64,000 nt of DNA from Triplophysa rosa (lineage: Eukaryota; Chordata; Actinopteri; Cypriniformes; Nemacheilidae): contig NC_079897.1 in NCBI RefSeq assembly GCF_024868665.1, forward strand, positions 6,430,912 through 6,494,911. Reading direction: 5' to 3'. Numbering within the stretch: position 1 is the stretch's first letter; each line of letters begins with the position of its first letter. This document shows positions 36,180 to 51,100 of the stretch, one piece after another. Under the pieces are notes generated by a model. It did no database searches. It was given only the letters and a program-made list of their open reading frames with translations, and had not been told where the DNA came from. A program made the translations under genes and the position numbers.

Positions 36180-39100
36180 GTAAAATAGTCCTGATGGACG
36201 ATTGGGTAGAAAGACTGGAGGTTTTAGTTCAGACAGCGTGGGCTCATCTGTGGTCTGTTATACTTTCTATATTTTTGGTTTTGTCTAATATTGTAAAACA
36301 AAGCGGTTACTCTGTGATTATACTTGAGCAAAGTATTACTTTGTAATACTTAAAAAAGTAATACTTAAATTGTAACAGAATAGTACTGCACAGTAAAATC
36401 ACCAGTGTCAAAAAAGGTCAAGTTAACACACACAGTGTATATATAATCCACACTCTCAAAGGGTGGATTATATATACACTGTGAGTGTTAATTTGACCTT
36501 TTTTAACACTGGCTATTTTGCTGTGTGTATAGGAAAATCACTATCTTGGAAAATCAACAGCTTACTTTTATCAAAAGACTGCTTTGTGTAAGACGCTTTG
36601 AGGTTCAAACAAAGCTAAATTTAAAAAATGGAGCACAATGCATTTCTTTCTCAAAAAAAATTACCAATGAATGAAAGTACACAGACAGTTTCACTAAAGA
36701 GTTGTTTGCATAAATTGCAACCAGAGATTCAATGTGCTTGCACACAGCTGCGTTGCTAAACTTCACCCAGACTGCATGCAGGCACATTATTGTATTTCTA
36801 TTAATGCTATTTGAGATTTTGTTATCTTTACACAGTCAAAGTAAAACAAATCATATGGATAAATTTGTTATTGGTATTAACATGCCATGCAGGCATTTAA
36901 GACAGAGCTCTAAATTTTTTATCTTCAGTATTAGAAAAAGTTGCATGTTGTAATTTTGTGCTGCAGTGAATGCAGAATACAGATGCCACGTGACGGAAAT
37001 TGTAACTACACAATTTGATTAATATCAGAATTTCACAAAGATGTGGTCAGTATTAACTGTTTATCTGGAAATGCATCAGCATTGTCGTGCAAAGAAAATT
37101 GATCACAAATACAACAAGACTACATATCTGCCATTGTAAGAAAACAAATTCAGTTTCCTAGAGAATATTAAATATTATGTTAAAGTAAATTATGATATCA
37201 AACATACGCTAAAATGCTGGATTACACTGAATTTTACAATTATTATCTACTTAGTGTTCATCTTCAACATCTAAGCAGCATGTTGTAATTTGGCCGTGTG
37301 AGGTGTAAATAATCCAAAATACTATATTGATTTATTTTTTTGTTTTTCTTAAATGAACTAAAAATGAGGCCCAATAATCACATGAGTCATGTGTCAAATG
37401 TGATAAAAATGGCTGAGTATTTTGGGATTTACTTGGTACATTTGAAATGAGAAAACATACCAGTTAGTCGCAAGAGCAATTATATTTCTGAATTAATTTC
37501 ATACTGTAACTGAGGCCATCCGAACCTTCATTGACTGTAACAATTTGATGTAGATGGACTCATTTAGAGCATGCGGCCAGATGTTTAAGTTTGTCTAATT
37601 TAGCCCAGCAGACTCTTTATTAATAGTGATCCAGTAGTAAATATCACATAATTTAGCTATATATAGTTTTAACATAGCTAACACATAACAATAGTCCTGT
37701 ACATGACCAAAAATCCATAGATATGTAACACTCTATTAACCATACAAAAAATAATGTAGGGTACATCATATTGACAAAATAAGGTTTGCGTTTGCAAACG
37801 TAAATAAGTTTAACTCTGTAACTCAACGCAATCCTTACTGATGCTTCGATTTTAGTTTTCTTTGTTGAGCTAAGACAGCTTTTTTCTGTACCTAACTGCT
37901 AACTTTTTTTTTACAATTGAGTATTGTTATTGAAGATTGGCACATTAAAAGGGCTGCAGATCTTAGCGCTTTTGCAAACAGATCTCATATGAGATCTTAA
38001 ATTGCTAGGCTCTGGGCCATTTCTAGAACATACAGAGTGAAAAGGCCAATGAAAGGTGTAGCAAATGTGAATTTTAACATGTACATTTTACTTACACAGA
38101 AGTGTTTTGAGGTATAATTCACCCAAATATGAAAATCTGACATTGACTCTTATTGTTTCAACCTGTATGTTTTTTGAACATACATGAAACAAAAGAAAAA
38201 GCATTCAGCAAACTTCAAAATGTGTTTTATTAAAGAAAGAAACGTTTGTTTGAAACAACATGATAATTATAGAAAATAAACTTTGAGTTGAACAATTGAT
38301 TAATATGTTTCATTGATGTTTTAAGAAGATATTTCGATTGATTCACAATCAGTGATGACAATATTTAAATCATGATTATTAAAGAAAATGTGGCTTAATT
38401 AATTGCTAAACCCTTTTGTCGCAAAGCTATAGTCCCAGACTAAAACGAATGCTTAAAGTGATACTTCATCCAAAAATGAAAATTCTGTCATCATTTACTC
38501 ACCTTTGAATTGTTCCAAATGTGTATAAATGTATTTCTGATGAACACAGAGAAAGATATTTGGAATAATGCTTATAACCAGACAGATCTCAACACCCATT
38601 AACTACAATAGTAGGAAAAATTACTTTATCGTTTTTTTTGTTCTGTTACACAAAATAAGTTATTTTGAAGAATGTAGGACAGTAAAACTGTTTTTGACTA
38701 CCATTATTTTTTTCCTACTATGGTAGAATTTTCATTTTTGGGTGAAGTATCCCTTTAAGCTGTCTGAACTGAAAACAGCTTGTACTAAAATATTTTAAAA
38801 TATGTCAGTGCCATTGTTTTGTCTCAAGATGCAGACCAGTAATGTTATTTTTTCCAAGGCATTTTTCTAAAAGCGATTTAAATATACTAATTAAACGAAG
38901 GCATATTCCTGGTTTAAGTATTGTCTGTGAAACCGGCCCATAGTGAATTATTTAGAATTCATTTAAGTTTAAATATCGCCTTGTACACCCCATCAAGATC
39001 GCAAATGACAGACACACAGACGCCGACAATTCATTTATAATAAACAAGGTAGTAAACAGATTCATCCACATGTAAAACCCATAATTTCTATCGTTTCTTT

Positions 39101-42100
39101 ATCTTGCCAGGATTCAATATTACGAATGACCTTCCTCCTAAGAATGTGAAGAAGCCTGAAGATCACTCAGCCAGTGAGTTACTCAATAAATACTGTTATA
39201 AAAGTGGAATGGAATTTTGGCACTTCGATAATGATGCACATCCATGCTGCTTCTATAAACTTTACCAGAGCTGTCAGTGGTACACAGAGCTGGGTAGATT
39301 ACTTGGGAATTGTAATCCATTATTACAGACTACATGGCAAAATTTGTAATCAGTAACGTAATCCCTTAGATTACACATTTATTGTAATGTAATCAGACTA
39401 CATTTTGATTACATTTAGATTACATTTGTTTACATGTGTCTGTTTTATCTTTACCTCGTGTATCTATGTGCCCACAACACTTTTCTTGTTAAATTTAAAA
39501 ATATTACAATTATACTAAATTGAATTATATTCAATTATAAAAGTACAAGAAGTTAATCAAATACCTTTATACTTAATGACTGCAATACAACAGCACAGTT
39601 ACAATAAAAATGGTTAAAGAATAGAGAAAGGGCCTTACAGTGTAGATATCAAGTGTAGATACCAAATCAATGTAAATGGGTGTAATATTCATGAAGTGAT
39701 GGGCAAAACAAAAAGTAACTAATCACGCAAATCATAGTATTATTTACATTTACATTACATTTATTTATTTGGCAGACGCTTTTTTCCAAAGCGATTTACA
39801 TAGGAGAGCATATAACATTTTGTCAACACGCTAAAACAGTACCGATAGTTTACAAGGCCATGTTACAAGGAAGATTACAGCTGAAGAAAGCAAGGGAGAG
39901 AATGAACAATGGGGAAGATTTTTTTATAGACACAAGACAAAGGTGCTGCAGTTCGAGCGGAGTTTTATTGTTGCTAGATTGTTATGATTAACACTATTCT
40001 TGAACAAAACATAGCGAACAAAAATGCTTGTAAACAAAAACGTGTTAACAGTTTAATGCTTACAAAAAAAGTTATATGAAATGTAATCTGTAAAAATAAA
40101 ATAGTAACTGTATTCTGATTACAAGTATTTTACAATATAATGTAATTCAATTACAAGTACTTGATTTTTGGAATCTGATCACGTAATCCAGATTACAAGT
40201 AATCAGTTACTACCCAGCGCTGGTGGTACATCATACAAGCAACCTGTCACCCTGTTCAGAGGTCAAACCAAAGCAAGCCCTTTAGACAAAATCATAATTC
40301 CACAAGCCCTGCACAAAGACAAAATGTGCCTGTAGTCCCAAATTTGGAGAATTTCATGATCTTAAAACACACAGTGTCATAAACTTTCTAAAAAAAGTTC
40401 TTTCCCCAGTGTCCTCCATGCTAAAGTATGACATTTCCACAGGAAGTGACTCACGGGATGTGGCTGTGTTGCAGTGTATTGCTACAAAGTTTTGCAACAT
40501 AAAACAATGCCCCACGGGCTAGATATTCACTTTGTTGTCTAAACAAAAGTCTAGTGACTGCTATACATTAATTTTCATTCAAAACAGAATCGAAAGTTTC
40601 GAGTATCATCAGCACAAGGATACAATGTTGGAAATGGTTCACACTGTTACAGCCCATGAAAATAAATAATAATCAGCTCGCATGAATTGTAGGCACAGTT
40701 TGTAAATGAGTCAATGAGATATTTTATGAATTTTATTTTTCTCTTTTTGAACTTTAGTAGGGCTCTCCATGTTAAGTCTGTCCCACGGCTGCTCTGGTGT
40801 TCTAAGGGCCCATCGCACAAACATCACAGTGGATGTGACCCTCAACCTGCTGGATGCTCAGGAGCTGAAAGATCTTGCAAACCAAATATGCAAAAACCTT
40901 GGTTGTGGTCAAGAACATGCTATGAACGCAACAGTTAGCAGTGCCGTTTGCCTTGCGGATTGTATTCTGAAAGAGTCAAAGCTGCACAATTGCACTACAG
41001 CTGCAGAAGATGACTGCACAAATGCAATAGAAGTCATCTGCGGTGAGTCATCTAAGATCTCAGGCCAGGATTCAGTCATCTCACTTTTGTTTTGTTGCTT
41101 TGTGATTTGATTGGCTGATACCTCTGTTCTGCAGAGCATCAAGCCACCCGATTGGCCGGAGGACAGGATCGCTGTGTTGGACGGGTGGAGTTGCTGTACA
41201 ATGGGCAGTGGGGCACAGTATGTGATGATGATTTTGACAGCGGAAGTGGAGATGTAGTTTGTGCCCAACTGGGCTGTGGCAGCATGACAAAACTAGGTTA
41301 TTTTGGAGCTGGGACAGGGCCCATCCACATCAGCAAGATGAAATGCTATGGCACAGAGAGGAACTTATGGGAGTGCAGTGTGAACGACTCCACTCCCACA
41401 GACTACTGTGGACATAAGGAAGATATTGGAATTGTGTGTTCAGGTACAAACACACATGACATTTATATGATTTGTCTAGAAACCAAATGTTTATGCCAAA
41501 TGCATTACAAACTAAACTTCCTGTGGTTGAGGTCTTGGTTGGTGACCTCTTGAGGTGGAGTGATAATTTGTTTTCAGGTCCTGGTGTGAGGTAATTCAGG
41601 TCAGGTGTCATTTTTTGTGGTTGGTGGGGAATCATTTCCATTTCAGTCAGTTTAAAAATAGGACAAATGTGAGCAGGACAGGGTTGCTATTTTAAAATGT
41701 CAAAGCACAAATATTCACTAATGGTCAAAAGCTTTCAAATACTAACTTATTCATATTTTTCCACAGTTTAGAAAAATAATAAGCTTATCAAAACTGTGGA
41801 ATACACAAATGAAACTATGAGAATTTAAAAAGTCAAACAAATTTCAGACATACACCTTTAGAACAAAATAAGATAATTTTTAAGATAATGAGAAACATTT
41901 CACTCAAGTGCTCTAAAACTTTTGACCAGCAAGTATGTTATAAGTCAGTTTGTGCTTTCTGTAAAATCCTGATTGACATGTATCTGGTTATAATCCCTTA
42001 GTAGTAAACCTTTGATGTATCCAGTTATATAATTTTCACTTTATTTTTAAATACTAATACCTTTTTTCAAATGTATGTATGTATTTTCAATTAATGTATT

Positions 42101-45100
42101 TATTTCATATTCACGACAGAGAGCACAATGCCTACACCAACACCAAGCAACACAACCTACTTGACATTTATGACATGGACTGCAGGTGAAAAAAAAGATT
42201 ATAAACTTGAACGAATATATATTTTTAAATGATTAAAAACTGGTTAAAAGCATGGTTAAATAAGCACTTGTGATTCTAAAAGCCTTTCATGGATTTCTCT
42301 GCTCTTTTCAGAGTCAAGCACAGTAGCGGCAATGAAAGACAACAGTGGAGTTTCAGCAGCAGCTGTTGGCTGCTTCATCTTATCTGTTGCTCTGCTGCTC
42401 TTTATTCTGTCAAATGCTGCTGTCTGTGTGCTTTTTAAAAGAAAGGGCAAGTACAAACATTTTCCTTTGCTTTGTTTATTTTACATTCTTTAGCACGTTT
42501 GTGTCACTCACTGTGGTCTTCATATGCACATAGTGCAGTTCAAATGTATCACTGAAACATGATGATAATATTGTTTTCAACAAATAAATGTGAACTCTGA
42601 TTACTCATAAATGGTACAAACAATGTAAAGTACTTGATAAATAGGAATGTAAATTGCATCGGTAACACTGTACAATAAGGTTGTATTTGTTAACATGAAG
42701 TAACAAAGAACAAAATCATTTTTTCAGAATTTATTAAACAATGATAATGTTAGTTAATGTCAATACAGTTTTCATGTTAGTTTGTAGTGCATTTAAAATT
42801 AACATGAACCAAGATAAATAAATGCTGTAGAAGTATGGCTCATTGTTAGTCCGCATATGCATTAAAGGGATAGTTCATCCAAAAATGAAAATTCTGTCAT
42901 CGTTTACTCACGCTCATGTAATTTCATTCCTGTATAAATGACTTTGTTGTGATAAACACAAAGATATTTAGAAGAATGTTTGTCATTTTCAGTTCCGGGA
43001 CATCATTGACTACCATAGTAGGAAGAATTAAATCAAAGGTGCCCGAGAACTCTTTGTTTTCCTAAATTCTTCAAAATATCTCACGTGTTCAACAGAACAA
43101 AAAAAAATACAATCATACAGTCACAGAACTGAAAATTGCTAACATTCTTCCAAATATCTTTCTCTGTTTTCTTTGGAACAAAGAAATTTATAAAGGTTTG
43201 AAACAACCTGAGGGTGAGTAGTGATGACAGATTTTCCATTTTTGGATGAACTATCCTTTTAACTAATGTTAAATAATACAACCTTATTGTAAAGTGTTAC
43301 CATTGCATCTAACAATGACACATCAGAAGCAGAGGATGACGTGTGAAAAGCTAAGTGCAACATTTAATAAACACTATTTTAAATGTTATTAAATTAATCA
43401 ACATAACTGAATCAAACTGAATTGTGTCCAAATTGCATCTCATCAATTATTAAATAATCATACAGTTGTCATTTTCTCATCACCAAACCATAAATGCATA
43501 CTGTAACACGTTCAAAGTAAGGAAGGAAGGAGGCTGGAACCGGCGAACGATAACCAAAACTTTAATAACATAAACAAAGCATAAACCAAAGTAAAGGGCC
43601 GGCAGCCACCTCATGGTCGACTGCCGGCTATGCAAACATATCTAAACCGCATACAATGTCCATGTCTGGTCCTCTCTCTCGTCGTATCTTCCTGTCGCTC
43701 CTCCTCTTATGCTTCCAGAGCTCCTCCGTGAGAGATGCGAGAACGGTGTAACGCACAGCTGACACTCATTATCACTCTCGCCGCCGGCCTCTCGTCCCGC
43801 CTCCCTCGTCACACATACATAATGAACAATGCAGATGTGCAAACAGGAAATCCAATTCAAATTTAACACTCATTTAATACGAAATTAGTGTTGAATCGAG
43901 CTTGAATTTAGTGGCAGCCTAAAATGGGCCAGAGCACATCAGAAAACCCTTCAGTATTCCACATATCCAACCAGCAAACCTCCAGTTATGTTTTATTCTG
44001 ACCTGCCTCGCTGAACATCTGCGACAGTAGATGATGTGTTGTAATAAATTCAAAGGAATTGTCTGACTCCTCTGATGATTTTTAGACAGCACAGTGTGCG
44101 TGCAATACATTCCATTCAGATAACAGGAAATGCTTTCTCGTACGACATGAATAAAGTTCAACCACTTGCCTCCATCTAAACGTAACCAATTACTAGAACT
44201 AAAAAATATATCTTAAAACAGGATTAGTGCTGCATGAGAAAATTAAAGCTATGTTTGTTCATCCTCTGTGCCACAGCATATCAAATTCGGCAACATCAAA
44301 GTGATTTCCCGGCAGGCACAGAGTACCAGACAAATGCATTGACAGGTATCTACAACCCGAGAATTAACACAGCTCCTGAAGCATGTCAATACGGTTTGTA
44401 GTCTTAAGGTTTTATTGCCATGGTCTGAGACCACATTGAAAATCTGGGATTTAAGAACGTGTTTAACCCTGAAATTGATCATAAAGTTTTTTTATATTTA
44501 ATTCAGTGATTCATATTTATTAATATTTGTTTTGATATTTAATGCATTCAGTGAAGTATCAAGTATTGCAGGGATGATATGGATCATCAGGATTTGACTT
44601 GTGAAGTTCATACCAACTGAAGTGTTGTGTTAGTACAACAAAATGGAGGCATATGACAATGACATTTTCTATAAGTGTTTAGTGTCATGATTTTTCACAA
44701 AGGAGACGGAACTCAAGTGCAGGTAAATGGCAATTTATTGAATAGTCCACCAAGAAGAGAATAAACAGTCCTCCAGACACCACCGAACCAGTCCGCAGAA
44801 ACCACAGGGGTCACAGGGAGAGCACTCAACCCGACGAGACTCACGAGGACGAGCACAGGACCACTCCGGGAGATCTTGCCCCGCGGAGGGAGAGCAGGAA
44901 GCAGGGAGAAACCTCGACCCAAAGATTCTAGAGAGACGACCACTGGTGGTGAGATGCCTGGTATAGAAGAGCCAGAAGAGAAGAACACTTGGTGGTGAGA
45001 TGCTGGGGTGAAATCCGCCGAGAGGTCCAGGACGCCAACAAGAACTTATGAGGGGTACAAAAGAAAACTAATAGAAACGAGGCAAGGCACTGGAGACAAA

Positions 45101-48100
45101 AGAAATCATATAACCAAGGGAACCAATAACTAAGAATACTGCTCAGGAGCGAAGGCTAGGAACTAAGGAATATAACCAAGAACTAGAAACTACGACTGTG
45201 ACTGGAAAACAAAAGAGAACGGCTGTAACATACAACGGTCTGACACAAGACGAGTGGGGTAAAATAGGAAAAGCCTTAATGATGGGAAGGGGCTGCAGGT
45301 GAGGATTTAACGATAGACCAGGGGAAACTACTGATCGGGAAACGGCTACAGATGTGTGAGTGATGTGAAACCGATGAGGGAAAACCCTGACAGGGAGACA
45401 CGGGGGCGAGTGACGCGAACACCGGACACGTGGAGAGCTGTCAAACGGTACTCCACGTGTTCGACAAAACAAACACACATACACAAGACACAACCTCGAG
45501 GTGACCGGGATCACGACAGTTATATTATTATTATTGCATTTTAAAGTCAACTTCAGGAAACCATTGTTTTAATGTTGTAATCTAATGTTGTAATGGTCAA
45601 ATGCATTTGTTGTCTCATGAATGGAACATTTTGTCTTGCACTCCTTAGAAAGTCTCGGTTCAAGACAGAACTCAAACTATGGGCATGGATTTGACAGAAC
45701 AGCCAATCGATCTGCTCATGGCTCTTCCTCTGATTCAGACTATGAACATCACAACAGTGACCAAGCACTTTACCCACCAGGTATGCAGTCTTTAGCTGAT
45801 GATACGACTATAAGGTCAAAATTCATATCAGCCAATACAGATATGGTCCACTTCAGAAGACGTAAAGGTATAAAAGTTTAGGGCCACTTTCTTTATTATT
45901 TTTTCACATTTTAGAATATCATCACATTTAGATTTGTTAGCTCATTTTATGTATATAAAGCTTATTTGAAACATTTAAGCATGTGCATTTAAATAAAAAA
46001 TGTTTTAAAGATCATGAGAAACACTTTAGTTCAGCAAGTCTAAACGTTTGACCGAAAGTGTGTATATAATATAATTCAGTATGTTATGACAACCCAGTCT
46101 CAAGGCAGTTCGTGGCATAGGCACGGAATTTGGAATCTATTGATTCGTGTTCATGGACATGAATTTCCCCCTATTTTCGTGTCAGTCAGCACGACCTTTT
46201 TTCGTGTCAGTCAGCACAACCTTTTTTTGTGTCGCTCAACATGACTTTCAATACACAGACCGGGTGTGTAGGTACATTTATATATTTATAACCTGATATC
46301 AAAAGAAGTCCTACATATTTTAGGAGGTGGCTAACCAACACCTTACCTCACCCCAAACCCTAAAATCACACCCGCAAAGACTAATTTGCTTAAAACGCGA
46401 GTTGGCAAAGCAATGATACATGATAAATGATTTTTGTCCATGAACACGAATTAATAGATTACAGTTGTTGACAATGTCACGAATTCCCTTGTGACTGTGT
46501 TGGTTATGAAATGTAATGCAATCATTAAATTTAGCTTAGCAAAAATAAACAAATTTAAGTCATTTAGACAGTATTTAGTGATTATACCATTAATGTTGTT
46601 TTTACTCAACTTATATTTATATATTACATTATGATAATAATAATAATAACTTTATTTTATATAGCGCCTTTAAAAGTAGCGCCATCTCAAAGCGCTTTAC
46701 ATAAGTAAAAATAGAGGGACAAAAATTTTACATATACTAGAAATAAGATATAAAATATTTTATAAAGATAAAAACAAAAAGAGAAACAAGCAATTTCACT
46801 AAACAAATTATACAAAGCAAATATAAAAAAAAGGCACTCACATATCTCACATAAAAGCTACCCTAAAAAAGTAAGTTTTAAGAGAGGATTTAAAAATATT
46901 AAGAGATTCTGCATGTCTTATCTCAGAGGGAAGAGAATTCCATTGTTTTGGGGCCAGATAAGAAAAAGCCCTATCACCCATAGATTTTAAGCGAGTTGCC
47001 GTGACCATTAAAAGACCAGCTCCAGTAGAACTGAGGTTACGTGATGGGGTGTAGGGTACTAAAAGATCTGACAAATATTGTGGAGCCAACTCATTTAAGG
47101 CCTTGTAATTCAGCAGAAGGATTTTAACAGGATTTTTTGACAGGAAGCCAATGTAAGGTTTCCAAAATAGGTGTAATGTGAACACTTGCGCTGGTCCTAG
47201 TCAGGATGCGAGCAGCAGAGTTTTGTACCAACTGTAATTTGCTAAAGGTAGCTTTTGATGCTCCATCCAACAATGCATTGCAATAATCAATCCGAGAGAA
47301 AACAAATGTGTTAATTAACTTTTCAGCTAAAGAAAACGACAGCATGGGACGTAATCTGGCAATATTTCTGAGATGAAAAAAAGATACTTTAACGGTATTC
47401 TGAACATGTAGATCAAATGTTAAATTAGCATCAAATGTCACTACCCAATTTTTTTATTTAGTTTGAAACTGTAAAACAGAGCCATCCACATTTAAGGCTA
47501 AAGGCTCAGCTTTATGTAACTGGTGAGGTGAACCAATGAGCATCACTTTTCAAACAGAGAAAATGATCAGACATCCATTTTTTAATCTCAGAGATACATT
47601 GAGAAAGAAAAGAAACCGTTGCGTTAACACCAGATTTTGAATGTACAGTATGTATATCTGGGTGTCATCGGCATAAAAATGAAAGTTAAGTCCAAGTGAT
47701 CTCAGAAGTTTCCCCGAAGGAAATATGTACATGCTAAAAAGTCTAGGGCCCAAAATTGAACCCTGGGGCACTCCAGATTTCACCACCCCAACCTCAGATC
47801 TACAGCCACCCAATACAACAAATTGCTTGCGTTCTGTAAGGTAAGACTTAAACCAGTCTAGAGCAGAGTCAGAAACACCAAAAACAGCCTCTAAGCGGGA
47901 GAGTAAAATACAACGATTGATAGTGTCGAAAGCGGAATATCAATAGATACCCAGGATGAGAAGCAATTAACAAGTAATTTGTGACCTTAACCAAAGCTGT
48001 TTCAGTGCTGTGCAATTTACGGAAGCCAGATTGAAGAGGCTCAAAGAGATCATTGACAGTCAGGTGAGACCGCAATTGAGAAGCAACAATTTGTTGTAAG

Positions 48101-51100
48101 ATTTTTGCAAGAAAGGGTAGATTTGAGATGGGACGAATTTTTTTAGGTTGTCAAAAAAAAGTATTGTTTGTTTTAGGTACAGGGGTGGCAGCAGCAATTT
48201 TAAGTGCCTCTGGCACAACACCAGTACCCAGGGAGTCATTAATAATACCCAGCACAACAGGACATAAAGATTCAAAACACGACTGAAACATTATTTCTGT
48301 CATATCCTCTCAAAGAATGTAATGTCCAAATCACTGGCAAAATAAATAACTGACAAAACTAGATTTTAGCTGAAATGGTTAAAAAGTTATTTAGTAGATC
48401 ATAAGTTGTACTAAACTTGCTTATAAGTGACTACCTGGACATTGAAGCAGTTTCCAATGTAGACAGTTCATCAAAGACCCTATTTTGTCGTTGTTGACTC
48501 ACATCTTACAGTAGAGGGTCTGCATTACATGGTAAACAGCAGTCGCTGTAAAAAATCTAATTAATAGGCTGTGAATTGTTTGTTCTAGCACCGAACATGA
48601 ATGATTCAATCAGTACATCATCTGGTGAAGGCTATCAAAACACAAATATCAACATGGACACCATCCACAAGTCAGGTATGAACAAATAAAGTAATAACTG
48701 TGTTTGTGAGATAGCTTGATTTTATATTTATACATTTGTCAGGAAAATGTATCCAAAACAACTTACAGTTCATTCCAGGTATACTTTTACTCAGTATATG
48801 AGTTCCTTGGGAATTAAATCAGTCACACCATTTTATCAGAATCAACATCTTTCCACATTGAATACCTTGTTTTTTTCTACAGTAGATGAAATCCCAACTC
48901 ATCTTGATAAGGCTCTATTTACACCATTGGCTTTTGGAGACGTCGACTCACCTGCCACCCCAACTCAAGGTTTAACTCTTATTTAACTGCTAAACTCTAA
49001 AAGATGGCCTCTAAGGGTAAATGGTATTTTTTTGAGTGAGGTTGAAATTAATGAATTCTTTGCTCTATACGCTGCAGTCAATATGAATGATTCAAGCAGT
49101 ACGTCTTCAGGAGAGTTCTATGAAAGCACAAAGACTGACATGGACAACGTTATCAAAAGTATGTATAGATGTGTGTTGGGTTCATGAAATGTATATTATG
49201 CTTTCGTTTGATTTACTTAAAGGGGTCATATGGTGCGAATACGTGTTTTTCTGTGTCTTTGGTGTGTTGCCCATGCATGTATTAGACACGTAAAATTGCA
49301 AAAAATAAAGTGTTGGAACAAAAGAAGCAAGCGAACGCTCACCCAGACCTGCCTGAAACGCCTCGTGTAACCACACCCCCACAAATCTACGTCAGTTCGT
49401 GGTATGATTTGACCAAGACCGCCCAAATGTATACGCAAGTAAGATGGGCGTACCTGTCAGCACAATTGCTTTGAAACCTGATGTTCCGAATATGGTAAGA
49501 GGCGTTACATTTTCGTCACACGCTTGCAGTATTCGACCAATCACTATGCACTGGTTAACTGGCCAATCATAGCACACCTCGAGCGATGAGCTTTGTAAAA
49601 AATCTGCGCGTTTCAGAGAGGCGGGGCAAAGAGGAGATACAAACATGCAAAGTATGTGGAAAATACAGCGTTTTTTTAACCCTAAATGGTGTATACACAT
49701 TGCATTACATCTAAAACAAACGATAATATTCGTTTTAGCCGTGTCATATGACCCCTTTAATATTTTCTTTCTTTTTTTTGTCTTGAAGATGAGGATGCTT
49801 CACTTCAGGAAAATTCACCATTGACAACCATGTCTTGCAATAACCAGCACTTACAAGGTAAAACCACTGCAATGAAACGTAATTTTATAGTGTGCCTAAA
49901 GTAAAAAAATATACTCGCACTCATAAAATTTCAAACCTGTATAACTTTGTTCCATTAAGCACAAGATTTTTAACAGATTTTTGTAGTGAATATTAATGGG
50001 GACCATGCAGATACAGGCATGAATTTTGTTGCACAGTTTAACAGTTATACTTTAGCTTCTGAAAACCCATCTTTAAAGGTATCTTTTAGTTGAGAAATAC
50101 ATTTTAGATGTTTTAATTCTATTTTCTCTTTAGCAGAAGATGTGAATGATTTGGACAGTACGTCTTCTGGAGAGGTCTATCAAAACACCAAGTTGGACAA
50201 TGATCTCAAGTCTGGTAGGTTGAATGACTTAACATTACATAGAGGCTTGAAAAATATTTTTGCTGAACACTTAGTGGATTCATCCAGTCAGCTAAACTGT
50301 CAGACATCTGTTTTCTCTAGAAGATGAGGAAAGCCCATCACTTCCTCAGCAGTCACTCCAGACACCTCACAACGCTCAGATGACGGGAAACACTGTTGTT
50401 TACAGCAGAATCCACACACAAGGTACTTCTTTCATTTTACAATGGACAATATTGACAATTTAGTAGGCTATCTAGTATAAAAAGTGTGATTTCTTTTTTA
50501 GCGGCAGATGGGAATGATTCAGACAGCACATCTTCAGGAGAGTGCTATCAAAACATAGAGTTTGGTATGTTCACATGAATTTGAAATCCTTTTGTTCGCT
50601 GCGTGATTTGAAAATTAAAAAAAGCATATTGTGCTTTGTACAAAGATAACATAGTTAATGAGTACATAATGCTTATTTTATGTCTTAAATGTTATGATTT
50701 TGAATCCCAGATTTACATGTGGTCTCAGACTTTCGACTTGAATGTACTTTTTAAACTGCCTTATTTAGTCAAGGAAATTAAACTTTTACCTACAATGAGG
50801 TACCTTCTGGTTTTCTGTTTGAAGGTAAGGAAAGCCCATCACCCCCTGAGGCGTCTGTAGATTACAACAGCACACAGATGACAGGAAGTGCTGTCAGTTA
50901 CCAAGACCATCATATACCTAGAAGCCTCAGTCAAGGTACCACTTGCACTTCCATCATGTGACATTTCTCAGCTTGAAGATCTCCCTCTTCTTAAACCTGA
51001 ACTCTTTTGAACTCATTCAGACAGTGAACATTTGCAAGTAGAGCAAAGACAGTAACAAAGCAAAATTAAACCTATTTTGTTTTGTTTTTAGAAACAGATA

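Noticed and set aside
45143..45550. 135-codon minus-strand frame
   Set aside because: It lies in the dispersed repeat and has low-complexity composition without a domain.
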